Shown here piece after piece: positions 8,300 to 14,671 of a DNA stretch of 16,177 nt (its first letter is position 1; every line of letters starts with the position of its first letter). A program made the position numbers and the translations under genes. The notes under the pieces are model-generated. The model did not search any database. It worked only from the letters and a program-made list of their open reading frames with translations, and was not told the DNA's origin. This DNA comes from CAZOHN01 sp964579325 (GTDB lineage Bacteria > Pseudomonadota > Alphaproteobacteria > Rhodobacterales > Rhodobacteraceae): the NCBI GenBank assembly GCA_964579325.1, contig CAZOHN010000065.1, positions 1 through 16,177 of the forward strand, read 5' to 3'.

Positions 8300-8345
8300 C
8301 CCCGACTAGGATGGGATCGGGGCAAAATGACGACCACCATCCTAG
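8300..8345 (-). promoter_or_regulatory. overlapping inverted repeats in the TPR-gene leader
   Basis: Two exact inverted repeats interlock here. CTAGGATGG (8306-8314) matches CCATCCTAG (8337-8345), with 9-bp arms centred 31 bases apart. CCCCGA (8300-8305) matches TCGGGG (8317-8322) and encloses the left 9-bp arm in its loop. In a minus-strand transcript both hairpins would share the segment 8300-8322 and could not easily form together. The DNA could equally be a repressor operator, because the outer arm overlaps a candidate -10. The exact symmetry is seen directly; its function is inferred. Confidence 0.5.
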
Positions 8346-8366
8346 AAGACCGTGACAGTTTGGGAA
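8339..8366 (-). promoter_or_regulatory. candidate promoter for the TPR gene
   Basis: On the minus strand TTCCCA (8361-8366) and TAGGAT (8339-8344) are separated by 16 bases; each matches four of six sigma-70 consensus positions. Transcription would begin just before or within the inverted-repeat leader. The match is weak. Confidence 0.25.
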
Positions 8367-8379
8367 ATGCCGATATTCC
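8352..8379 (+). promoter_or_regulatory. candidate promoter for the FrhB-like gene
   Basis: GTGACA (8352-8357, five of six to TTGACA) is followed after 16 bases by TATTCC (8374-8379, a poor -10). It overlaps the oppositely directed candidate for the TPR gene. A small dyad, TCACG-GT-CGTGA (8390-8401), lies just downstream and repeats the CGTGACA element seen at 8351-8357. The match is weak. Confidence 0.22.
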
Positions 8380-8515
8380 AGTCTCCGCATCACGGTCGTG
8401 ACACTGCCGGCAGCGGCCCGGGCGAGATCGCACTGGCCAAACGCCCGGTCCGGCGGCAAGAAGCGACGCGACCCAAGTCCAGATCCCCCCACCCCGGCCC
8501 GAAAGAGCGTACCCC

Positions 8516-9736
8516 ATGACGACTGCCGCCGCCCCGAGCCTCGCCCGCGTCGCCCGCGGCGATCTCTGCGCCGGCTGCGGCGCCTGCGCGGCGATCGCAC
8601 CGGGCCGGGTGGCGATGGACCTGGCCGCCCCGGGCTTCCTGCGCCCGGTCCAGTCGGGCGCCCTCACGGCGGCCGAGGACGCCCGCGTCGCCGAGGTCTG
8701 CCCCGGCCTCGGCCAGGTGGTCGAGGCGGAGAGCCGGACCGATCATGTGCTCTGGGGGCCCTTCGTGGCGATGCACACCGGCTGGGCCGCCGACCCGCGG
8801 CTCCGCCATGCCGGCGCCTCGGGCGGCGCGCTCTCGGGGCTGCTGGTGCACCTGGTCGAGAGCGGCACGGTCGAAGCCGTGCTGCAGACCGGGGCCGACC
8901 CGGCGCGGCCCTGGGGCAACGCCCCTGCCCTCTCCACCGACCGCGCGGGGATCGAGGCCGCCGCGGGCTCGCGCTATGCCGCCTCGGCGCCGCTCGCCGA
9001 GGTGCCGGCCTGCGTCGCCTCGGGCCGCCGCCACGCCTTCGTCGGCAAGCCCTGCGACGCCGCCGCGCTGCGCGCGCTCGCAGCCCGCGATCCCGACGTC
9101 GCCCGCGCCTTCCCGGTGATCCTGTCGTTCTTCTGCGCGGGCGTCCCCTCCGAACGCGGCGCACGCGAGGTGCTCGCTGCCCTCGGCACTCCGCCCGACG
9201 AGGTCGCGGCCTTCCGCTACCGAGGCCAGGGTTGGCCGGGGCGCGCGACCGCCACGCTGAAGGACGGCTCGGAACGCTCGATGAGCTATCACGAGAGCTG
9301 GGGCGGGGTGCTCTCGCGCCACGTCCAGCACCGCTGCAAGGTCTGCGCCGACGGCACCGGCACCGCCGCCGACCTGGTCTGCGCCGATGCCTGGGAGAGC
9401 GATACCGAGGGCTATCCGCTGTTCGAGGAAGCCGACGGCGTGAGCCTCGTCGTCGCCCGCACCCCCCTCGGCGCGGAGATCCTCGCCGCAGCCGTCGCCG
9501 CCGGCCATGTCGCGGTGCAGCCCTTCGACCCCGCCGGCCTCGCCGCGATCCAGCCCGGCCAGCGCGAGCGGCGCCGTGCGCTTCTGGCGCGCCTGCTTGC
9601 CCTGCGCCTCGCGCTCCGCCCCGTCCCCGCCTATCGCGGCCTGCACCTTGTCGCCGCCGCGCGGCAGAACCCCGCCCGCCGCAATTTCCGCAACTTCTTC
9701 GGCATGCTGCGCCGCGCGCTCAAGCCGCGTGGCTGA
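8516..9736 (+). CDS. FrhB-family Fe-S oxidoreductase (coenzyme F420 hydrogenase/dehydrogenase beta-subunit-like)
   Basis: A soluble 406-residue protein of the family that includes the F420-reducing hydrogenase and dehydrogenase beta subunits. The N-terminus carries a CxxCxxC cluster (Cys18, 21, 24 in DLCAGCGACAA) and a further Cys62 in VCPGLG. The middle region contains RHAGASGGALSGLL, HAFVGKPCDAAALRAL (Cys180) and LSFFCAGVPSERG (Cys207). A second cysteine group, Cys274, 277 and 289, lies in HRCKVCADGTGTAADLVCAD. Together these suggest one or more Fe-S clusters and a flavin site. Members occur in polysaccharide clusters beside pyruvyl transferases, as here, where the next gene starts 33 bases later; their role there is not known. 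The substrate and electron donor cannot be read from sequence, and use of F420 should not be assumed. The ATG has only a weak AAAGAG-like ribosome site. Family assignment is firm, function open. Confidence 0.85.
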   Translation: MTTAAAPSLARVARGDLCAGCGACAAIAPGRVAMDLAAPGFLRPVQSGALTAAEDARVAEVCPGLGQVVEAESRTDHVLWGPFVAMHTGWAADPRLRHAGASGGALSGLLVHLVESGTVEAVLQTGADPARPWGNAPALSTDRAGIEAAAGSRYAASAPLAEVPACVASGRRHAFVGKPCDAAALRALAARDPDVARAFPVILSFFCAGVPSERGAREVLAALGTPPDEVAAFRYRGQGWPGRATATLKDGSERSMSYHESWGGVLSRHVQHRCKVCADGTGTAADLVCADAWESDTEGYPLFEEADGVSLVVARTPLGAEILAAAVAAGHVAVQPFDPAGLAAIQPGQRERRRALLARLLALRLALRPVPAYRGLHLVAAARQNPARRNFRNFFGMLRRALKPRG

Positions 9737-9769
9737 GCGCCGCCGCCGTTTGGTACCAGGACCCGTTTC

Positions 9770-10954
9770 ATGCTCGACATCTGCCTGACCTCGCACTCCG
9801 CCCGCTCGCCCAACCTGGGCGTCGGCGCGCTCACCGTCTCGGAGGTCGAGATCCTGCGCCGCCTCGCCCGCGAGATAGGCGCCGAGCTGCGCATCACCAT
9901 CGCCACCTGGCGCGAGCCCTATCCGGCCTACGTCGAGGGGCCCGATATCCGGATCTTCGACCTGACCGGTCGCAGCCTCGTGAGGCCGACCGGCTTCTTC
10001 GCGCTCGCCCGCCGGTCCGACATCGTGATCGACATCGGCGCGGGCGACAGCTTCGCCGACATATATAGTGTCGCGCGGCTGAACCGGATGTTCGCGATGC
10101 AGTATCTCACCCGCCTCGCGGGCACGCCGCTGGTGATGGCGCCACAGACGATCGGCCCGTTCCACCGGCCGCGGTCGCTGTTCCTCGCCCGCCGGGTGCT
10201 GAACTCGGCCGCCATCGTCGCCACCCGCGACGCCAAGTCCACCGCCTTCGCCCGCGAGATGGGGATCCGGCGCGAGGTGATCGAGGCCTCCGACGTGGCG
10301 CTGCGCCTGCCCTGGGACCGCCCTGCCCCGCGTCCGCCGGGCGGCCCGGTGCGGGTCGGGATCAACGTCTCGGGGCTCCTGATGCGCACCGCACGCACCG
10401 GCAACAACAAGTTCGGCATCGCGATGGACTATCCCGCGCTGATCCGGGCGCTCATCACCCATTTCCAGGGCCACCCGGACGGCTGCGAGGTGCACCTCGT
10501 GCCCCATGTGGTGGGCCCGCTCGAGGATGACGGCTCGGAGTTCGACACCGCCCCCAGCGCCGCGCTCGCCGCCGAGTTTCCCGGCGTTCGCCTCGCCCCC
10601 GCCTTCGCCTCGCCCTCCGAGGCCAAGAGCTACATCGCGGGGATGGATTTCTTCATGGGGGCGCGGATGCATGCCTGCATCGCCGCCTTCTCCTCGGGCG
10701 TGCCGGTGGTGCCGATGGCCTACAGCCGCAAGTTCGCGGGCCTCTTCGGCAGCCTCGGCTTCGAGCGGACGGTGGACTGCACCGCCGAGACCGGCGAGGC
10801 GGTCCTCAACAAGATCATTGCCGCCTACGAGGTGCGGGACGCGCTTGCCCGCGAGATGGACGAGGCCTTCGCGCGCGGCATCACCAAGCTCGGGGCCTAC
10901 GAGGCGGCGCTGAAGGCGCTGATGGAGCGCAGGCTGGCCCGCAAGCGGCGCTGA
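9770..10954 (+). CDS. polysaccharide pyruvyl transferase family protein
   Basis: A 394-residue cytoplasmic enzyme of the PS_pyruv_trans family (WcaK/CsaB/ExoV type), which usually moves an enolpyruvyl group from phosphoenolpyruvate to a sugar as a ketal and so adds negative charge to the glycan. Recognised parts are an N-terminal Rossmann-like half with DIVIDIGAGDSFADIYS (84-100) and MAPQTIGPFHRP (123-134), the RDAKST motif (153-158), and a C-terminal half with GARMHACIAAFSSGVPVVPM (297-316) followed by AYSRKF, the hallmark of the family. AGGA lies 8 bases before the ATG. It follows the FrhB-like gene by 33 bases and is convergent with the sugar transferase gene, with 12 bases between the stops. 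Codons 98-100 are ATA TAT AGT, unusually A+T-rich here. The sugar acceptor is unknown. Confidence 0.92.
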   Translation: MLDICLTSHSARSPNLGVGALTVSEVEILRRLAREIGAELRITIATWREPYPAYVEGPDIRIFDLTGRSLVRPTGFFALARRSDIVIDIGAGDSFADIYSVARLNRMFAMQYLTRLAGTPLVMAPQTIGPFHRPRSLFLARRVLNSAAIVATRDAKSTAFAREMGIRREVIEASDVALRLPWDRPAPRPPGGPVRVGINVSGLLMRTARTGNNKFGIAMDYPALIRALITHFQGHPDGCEVHLVPHVVGPLEDDGSEFDTAPSAALAAEFPGVRLAPAFASPSEAKSYIAGMDFFMGARMHACIAAFSSGVPVVPMAYSRKFAGLFGSLGFERTVDCTAETGEAVLNKIIAAYEVRDALAREMDEAFARGITKLGAYEAALKALMERRLARKRR

Positions 10955-10961
10955 AGGGCCG

Positions 10962-10977
10962 CCGGCTCAGTAGCCGG
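10962..10977. terminator. small hairpin between convergent stop codons
   Basis: CCGGC-TCAGTA-GCCGG forms a perfect 5-bp stem whose loop contains the stop codon of the sugar transferase gene. It lies just past the stop of the pyruvyl transferase gene. There is no T-run, so it is at best a weak bidirectional terminator. Confidence 0.2.
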
Positions 10978-11638
10978 TGCCGCGAATCACCACCATGACG
11001 GTGCGGACGAGGATCCCGACGTCGGTCGCGAGCGAGACCTCGCGGTCGTACTGGTCGTCGTAGCGCACCCGGTCGCGGAACTCGCAGGCGTTGCGGTCCG
11101 AGATCTGCCAGGGCCCGGTGATCCCCGGACGCAGCCGGTAGTAGGACTGGCCGTGGTAGAGCGACTGCTGGTCGACCATCATCGGCCTCGGGCCGACGAG
11201 GGCCATGTCGCCGGTCAGCACGCTCCACAGCTGCGGCAGCTCGTCGAGCGAGGTCTTGCGCAGCGCCCGGCCGACCGCGGTGATCCGCGGATCGTCCTTG
11301 AGCTTCTGGGTGGTGTCCCATTCGTGCTTCGCCGCCGGGTCGCGGGCGAGGTAGGCATCGAGCAGCGCGTCGGCGTTCGGCACCATGGTGCGCAGCTTCC
11401 ACATCCGGAAGATCCGGCCGCCGCGGCCCACGCGCTTCTGGCTGTAGAACGGCGAATATCCGTCGGAGGCCACGAAAAGCGCCAGCACGAGCACGGTCGG
11501 AAGCACGATCGGCAATGCGGCGAGAATGAAAAGGGTCTCGAGAAGGCGCTTGAATCCGGTGCGATAGACCGAGACTGCCGGCGCCACAGGCTGCCGGGTC
11601 TCCGCTCCCGCGGGAATGTCTGTCAGATGGAACGTCAT
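10967..11638 (-). CDS. initiating sugar-phosphate transferase (bacterial sugar transferase, WbaP/PglC-type domain)
   Basis: A membrane enzyme that starts a glycan by transferring a sugar-1-phosphate from a nucleotide sugar to undecaprenyl phosphate on the cytoplasmic face. It is 223 residues, the short catalytic-domain-only form without the extra N-terminal membrane helices of WbaP. Visible parts are a hydrophobic segment at 33-57, the signature SPFYSQKRVGRGGRIF then RMWKLRTM (62-85), the catalytic Asp-Glu pair D132/E133 in KTSLDELPQLW, GDMALVGPRP (143-152), and RPGITGPWQISDRN (170-183). The ATG at 11638 is chosen because GGAGAG sits 7 bases upstream; a GTG at 11656 would add six residues. 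It is transcribed alone from the long control region to its right, where a CtrA-type box lies about 120 bases upstream. The sugar could be galactose (galE is nearby), glucose or another; this is not decided by sequence. Confidence 0.93.
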   Translation of the reverse strand: MTFHLTDIPAGAETRQPVAPAVSVYRTGFKRLLETLFILAALPIVLPTVLVLALFVASDGYSPFYSQKRVGRGGRIFRMWKLRTMVPNADALLDAYLARDPAAKHEWDTTQKLKDDPRITAVGRALRKTSLDELPQLWSVLTGDMALVGPRPMMVDQQSLYHGQSYYRLRPGITGPWQISDRNACEFRDRVRYDDQYDREVSLATDVGILVRTVMVVIRGTGY

Positions 11639-11756
11639 AAGGAACTCTCCGATCACAAAGACCGTACTTCACCGTTACCAACACCCCGGAGAGCACGACC
11701 GAGTCTCCGGACGGGCACGATCAGGCTTAGCTGTCAGACCCAACACTTCGGTAACA

Positions 11757-11771
11757 TTAAGGCTGGGTTAA
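11757..11771. promoter_or_regulatory. CtrA-type binding box TTAA-N7-TTAA
   Basis: TTAA (11757-11760) and TTAA (11768-11771) are separated by exactly seven bases, GGCTGGG. This is the full consensus for the alphaproteobacterial response regulator CtrA. The box is also a perfect dyad, CATTAA-N7-TTAATG. TTAA is rare in this GC-rich sequence, which makes a chance match less likely. It lies about 120 bases upstream of the sugar transferase ATG and about 390 bases upstream of the ATPase start. Confidence 0.6.
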
Positions 11772-11905
11772 TGAAAGTCAGGAATCCCGAAGCTTGTATC
11801 GATCCGGGTTCAAATCCCTGAAAATGAACGGCTCTGCCGCGCCACCCGGACATCCTGCCGGTTTCCTCACCGCTTCGTGTCTGCCGGCCGCGGCGGCGGT
11901 CCCAC

Positions 11906-11942
11906 GCCCGTGCCACGATAAACCCGGGCTTTCCGTTTTTTT
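11906..11942 (+). terminator. weak hairpin followed by a seven-T run
   Basis: GCCCG (11906-11910) pairs with CGGGC (11925-11929) around a 14-base loop, and TTTTTTT follows at 11936-11942. Stem and spacing are poor for a strong terminator. It could end antisense or upstream plus-strand transcripts before the ATPase operon. The adjoining GTATAC and the TTGT/ACAA arms (11941-11944, 11958-11961) might instead be part of an operator. Confidence 0.3.
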
Positions 11943-12039
11943 GTATACTTGGATGCAACAATGGGCGGTGCGGAAGAGAATCAGACCCCGCCACGCCGCA
12001 GCACTTTTCCGGAGGCCTTCTCCTTGCCATCATTATGTC

Positions 12040-12069
12040 GTGTCATCATCTCTACCTTTGGCCTATAAG
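12040..12069 (+). promoter_or_regulatory. candidate promoter of the ATPase-wzz-kinase operon
   Basis: GTGTCA (12040-12045, four of six to TTGACA) and TATAAG (12064-12069, four or five of six to TATAAT) are 18 bases apart, about 95 bases before the GTG start of the ATPase. A transcript from here would carry the hairpin at 12105-12122 in its leader. It is the best sigma-70-like match I see in this region. Confidence 0.35.
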
Positions 12070-12104
12070 CGGGCGCGCCGGAGGAGGGTCCCGCGAGGGG
12101 TCCT

Positions 12105-12122
12105 GTCCCGCCTGCGCGGGAC
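12105..12122 (+). promoter_or_regulatory. strong leader hairpin before the ATPase gene
   Basis: GTCCCGC-CTGC-GCGGGAC is a perfect 7-bp stem with a 4-base loop, ending 40 bases before the GTG start. A second copy of GTCCCGC at 12089-12095 could compete for the same right arm. There is no T-run, so this is more likely a leader structure than a terminator. Confidence 0.45.
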
Positions 12123-12162
12123 GCTGCGGCTGTGGTGACGGAAATAGAGTGGTCCTGGTTTC

Positions 12163-13062
12163 GTGAGCGCTGAGCTTTACACCGAGTTCTTCGGCTTCAC
12201 CGAGCGGCCGTTCACGCTGCTGCCGGATCCCGACTTCCTGTTCTGGTCGAACGCCCACAAGCGCGCCTTCGCGGTGCTGGAATACGGCATCGTCACCCGT
12301 GCCCCGCTGACCGTGGTGACCGGCGAGGTCGGCACCGGCAAGACCACGCTGATCCAGCGGCTGCTGCGCTCGCTCGACGACACCACCACGATCGGGCTGA
12401 TCTCGAACGCGCAGGGCGGCCGGGGTGAACTGCTGCGCTGGGTGCTGAACGCGCTCGACGTCCCGGCGCCGGCGGATGCCGACTACGTGGCGATGTTCCA
12501 GGCCTTCCAGGATTTCGTGATCGGCGAATACGCCGAGGGGCGGCACACGGTGCTGGTGATCGACGAGGCGCAGAACCTCTCGGTCGAGGCGCTGGAAGAG
12601 CTGCGCATGCTCACCAACATCAATTCCAACAAGGACGAGCTGCTGCAGCTCATCCTGGTGGGCCAGCCCGAGCTGCGCGAGGTCATCACCCGGCCCTCGC
12701 TGCGCCAGTTCGCCCAGCGGGTGACCGCGACCTACCACATCGATCCCTTCGACGCCGCGATGACCGCGGCCTACATCCACCACCGGCTCCGCCATGCCGG
12801 CGGCACCGGCCAGGAGTTCGCCGCGGACGCGATCGCGGCGATCCATGCCGAGACCGGGGGCATTCCCCGGCTCGTCAACAAGCTCTGCGACCTCGCGCTC
12901 GTCTATGCCGCGAGCGACGGGCTGACCGTCATCACCGCGGCGACGGTGGCCGAACTGCTGGCCGACGGGCTGTTCCTGAACACCCGGACCTCGGATCCGT
13001 TCTTTCTGACCTCGCGGGTGGCCGAGCCGCCGACCGACAGCTCGCGGGAGGCCGCGGAATAA
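12163..13062 (+). CDS. AAA ATPase of exopolysaccharide/exosortase loci (ExeA/XrtA-associated type)
   Basis: A 299-residue P-loop ATPase like ExeA/GspA and the putative secretion ATPase of PEP-CTERM loci (TIGR03015 type). The opening YTEFFGFTERPFTLLPDPDF is the family start signature. Walker A is GEVGTGKT (54-61) and Walker B is VLVIDEAQ (130-137). LILVGQPELREV (163-174) and TGGIPRLVNKLCD (231-243) are the usual sensor and C-terminal motifs. It stops soon after residue 290 and lacks the peptidoglycan-binding tail of full ExeA, and I see no membrane segment. The GTG start has only a weak ribosome site, but the family alignment fixes it. The next gene starts after a single base (TAA-G-ATG), so translation is coupled to the Wzz-like protein. 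Its exact job in polysaccharide loci is not established. Confidence 0.9.
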   Translation: MSAELYTEFFGFTERPFTLLPDPDFLFWSNAHKRAFAVLEYGIVTRAPLTVVTGEVGTGKTTLIQRLLRSLDDTTTIGLISNAQGGRGELLRWVLNALDVPAPADADYVAMFQAFQDFVIGEYAEGRHTVLVIDEAQNLSVEALEELRMLTNINSNKDELLQLILVGQPELREVITRPSLRQFAQRVTATYHIDPFDAAMTAAYIHHRLRHAGGTGQEFAADAIAAIHAETGGIPRLVNKLCDLALVYAASDGLTVITAATVAELLADGLFLNTRTSDPFFLTSRVAEPPTDSSREAAE

Positions 13063-13063
13063 G

Positions 13064-14611
13064 ATGGACATGAAGTTCTACTGGAAGCTCGTGCTGCGGC
13101 GCCTGCCGGTCATGGTGGCGTTGTTCCTGCTGTGCTCCGGCATCGGCTTCGCCGTCGCGGTGAAGCTGCCGACCACCTACCAGAGTTCGGCCCGTCTCCT
13201 GCTCGAGACGCCCCGGATCCCGACCAACCTCGCGGCCTCGACGGTGCAGACCTCGGCCGCCGAGGAGGTCGAACTGGTCCGCCAGCAACTCCTGACCCGG
13301 GCAAACCTGATCGACATCGCCAACAAGTTCCGCGTCTTCGGCGAGTCCGGCACGATGTCGCCCGACGACATCGTGGCCGCGATGCGCCGCCAGACCCGGT
13401 TCGACGTGCAGCGGGTGTCCACGCCGCGCGGCACGCCGGCGCCGGTGCTCGCCTCGATCAGCTTCACCGCCGGCACCGCCCAGACCGCGGCGGCGGTGGT
13501 CAACGAATACGTCACACGGATCACCGAGACCAACGTGCGCGACCGTACCGGCCGCGCCGGCGACACGCTGCAGTTCTTCGAGCAGGAGGCCGCGCGCCTC
13601 GGCGCCGAACTCGACCAGCGCAGCGCGCGGATCAGCGAATACCAGTCTGCCAACCCCAATTCGCTGCCCGGCAGTCTCGACCGTCAGGTCTCGCGGCAGA
13701 CCGTCCTGAACGAGCGGATCGCCGTCGCGATCCGCGAGAAGACCTCGATCGAGGAGCAGCGGCAGCGGATCGTCTCGGTCTTCGAGGCGACCGGTCAGGT
13801 TCCGGGCGGGTCGGGCCGGGTGCAGCTCAGCCCCGCCGCGACCGAGCTCGCCCGGCTCGAGGCCGAGCTGAGCTCGGCGCTCACCATCTATTCCGAAAGC
13901 AATCCGCGGATCACCACGCTCAAGACCCGGATCGAGCAGGTCAGGGTCCAGGTCGCCGCGGAATCCGGCGTGGCCGCCGGGTCGGCCGATCCGGCCCAGG
14001 CGCTTCTGGAGCTGCAGCTCTCCGAGATCGACCAGCGCATCGCCGCGATCGACACCGAGGTCGCCACCGCCGAGGCCGAACTCGGCAGGCTCGAGGCGGC
14101 AATGGCCGAGACGCCGCAGAAGATGATCGCCCTCGAGACGATGGAGCGCGACTATGCCAACGTCCGCGGGCAGTACGACCGGGCGGTGGCGAGCCTCGCC
14201 CAGGCCCGTCTCGGCGAGCGCATCGAGTTCAGCTCGCGCGGGCAGCGCATCTCGCTGATCGAACCGGGCACGGTGCCGAACGCGCCCTCCAGCCCGAACC
14301 GGCCGCTGATCGCCGCGATGGGCGTCGGTGCGGGCCTTGCGCTGGCGGCAGCCTATTTCCTGCTGCTCGAGGTGCTGAACCGCACCGTGCGCCGGCCGGC
14401 CGAGCTGACCCGGGCGCTCGGGATCGCGCCGCTGGCGACGATCCCCTACATCGAGACGGTCTGGCACCGGCGGGTGCGGCGCTCGCTGCGGCTCGCGGCC
14501 CTCGCGGTGGTGATGGTCGGCGTTCCCGCCGCGCTCTGGGCGGTCGATACCTATTACCTTCCGCTCGATCTCCTGGTCAGCCGCCTGCTCGGCCGGATCG
14601 GCCTCGCCTGA
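13064..14611 (+). CDS. Wzz/GumC-type polysaccharide co-polymerase (chain-length determinant)
   Basis: An inner-membrane protein that controls glycan chain length and contacts the export channel. The 515 residues show a first membrane helix at about 14-34 and the Wzz-domain start (LPTTYQSSARLLLETPRIPT). A long periplasmic part contains coiled-coil segments near 170-240 and 255-385. The conserved Pro-rich approach PNAPSSPNRPLIAAMG (405-420) leads into the second helix at about 415-436. A third hydrophobic segment at 476-496 is followed by a short tail, an extra feature like that of chain-length proteins in PEP-CTERM loci. There is no kinase domain; that function is encoded by the next gene 60 bases downstream, giving the split Wzz/BY-kinase arrangement known from CapA/CapB and EpsA/EpsB-type pairs. 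GGAGG lies 12 bases before the first ATG, and a second ATG two codons later is also possible. Confidence 0.92.
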   Translation: MDMKFYWKLVLRRLPVMVALFLLCSGIGFAVAVKLPTTYQSSARLLLETPRIPTNLAASTVQTSAAEEVELVRQQLLTRANLIDIANKFRVFGESGTMSPDDIVAAMRRQTRFDVQRVSTPRGTPAPVLASISFTAGTAQTAAAVVNEYVTRITETNVRDRTGRAGDTLQFFEQEAARLGAELDQRSARISEYQSANPNSLPGSLDRQVSRQTVLNERIAVAIREKTSIEEQRQRIVSVFEATGQVPGGSGRVQLSPAATELARLEAELSSALTIYSESNPRITTLKTRIEQVRVQVAAESGVAAGSADPAQALLELQLSEIDQRIAAIDTEVATAEAELGRLEAAMAETPQKMIALETMERDYANVRGQYDRAVASLAQARLGERIEFSSRGQRISLIEPGTVPNAPSSPNRPLIAAMGVGAGLALAAAYFLLLEVLNRTVRRPAELTRALGIAPLATIPYIETVWHRRVRRSLRLAALAVVMVGVPAALWAVDTYYLPLDLLVSRLLGRIGLA

Positions 14612-14671
14612 CCCGACCACCCGACATGATCTGACCCAGACACCCCTGTTCCGGACGCCGCACGACGCAAG

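Larger units (their letters stand above)
11639..12162. other. long control region between divergent genes, no credible gene
   Basis: About 520 bases separate the sugar transferase (minus) from the ATPase operon (plus). Open frames here (for example 11794-12138 plus) have atypical, low-complexity translations and no recognisable domain, so I call no gene. The left half is clearly richer in A+T than the genes. It holds a CtrA-type box, an imperfect hairpin (TCAGG at 11778-11782 pairing with CCTGA at 11817-11821, and CCCG with CGGG inside), a hairpin with a T-run, a candidate promoter and a strong leader hairpin, most of which are listed separately. Dual control of both flanking units is likely. 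Confidence 0.6.

Noticed and set aside
8300..8345. H-type RNA pseudoknot formed by both inverted repeats at once
   Set aside because: The loop that would have to span the 9-bp stem has no bases, so simultaneous formation is sterically implausible. Exclusive alternatives or a DNA operator fit better.
5675..8401. Very long plus-strand open frame (908 codons) opposite the TPR gene
   Set aside because: It mirrors the TPR gene in a GC-rich antisense frame. The translation is rich in Arg, Gly, His and Asp with no domain, while the minus strand encodes clear TPR units and a lipobox.
8390..10672. Long minus-strand open frame (760 codons) across the FrhB-like and pyruvyl transferase genes
   Set aside because: It crosses two well-supported plus-strand genes, has an Arg/Gly/Ala/His-rich composition and no recognisable motif.
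11756..11827. tRNA-like T-arm, GGGTTCAAATCCC at about 11806-11818
   Set aside because: The T-loop sequence is striking, but no acceptor stem pairs at the expected distances, and there is no D-arm, anticodon arm or CCA in register. At most it is a relic of a tRNA 3' end or attachment site; it is more simply part of an imperfect hairpin.
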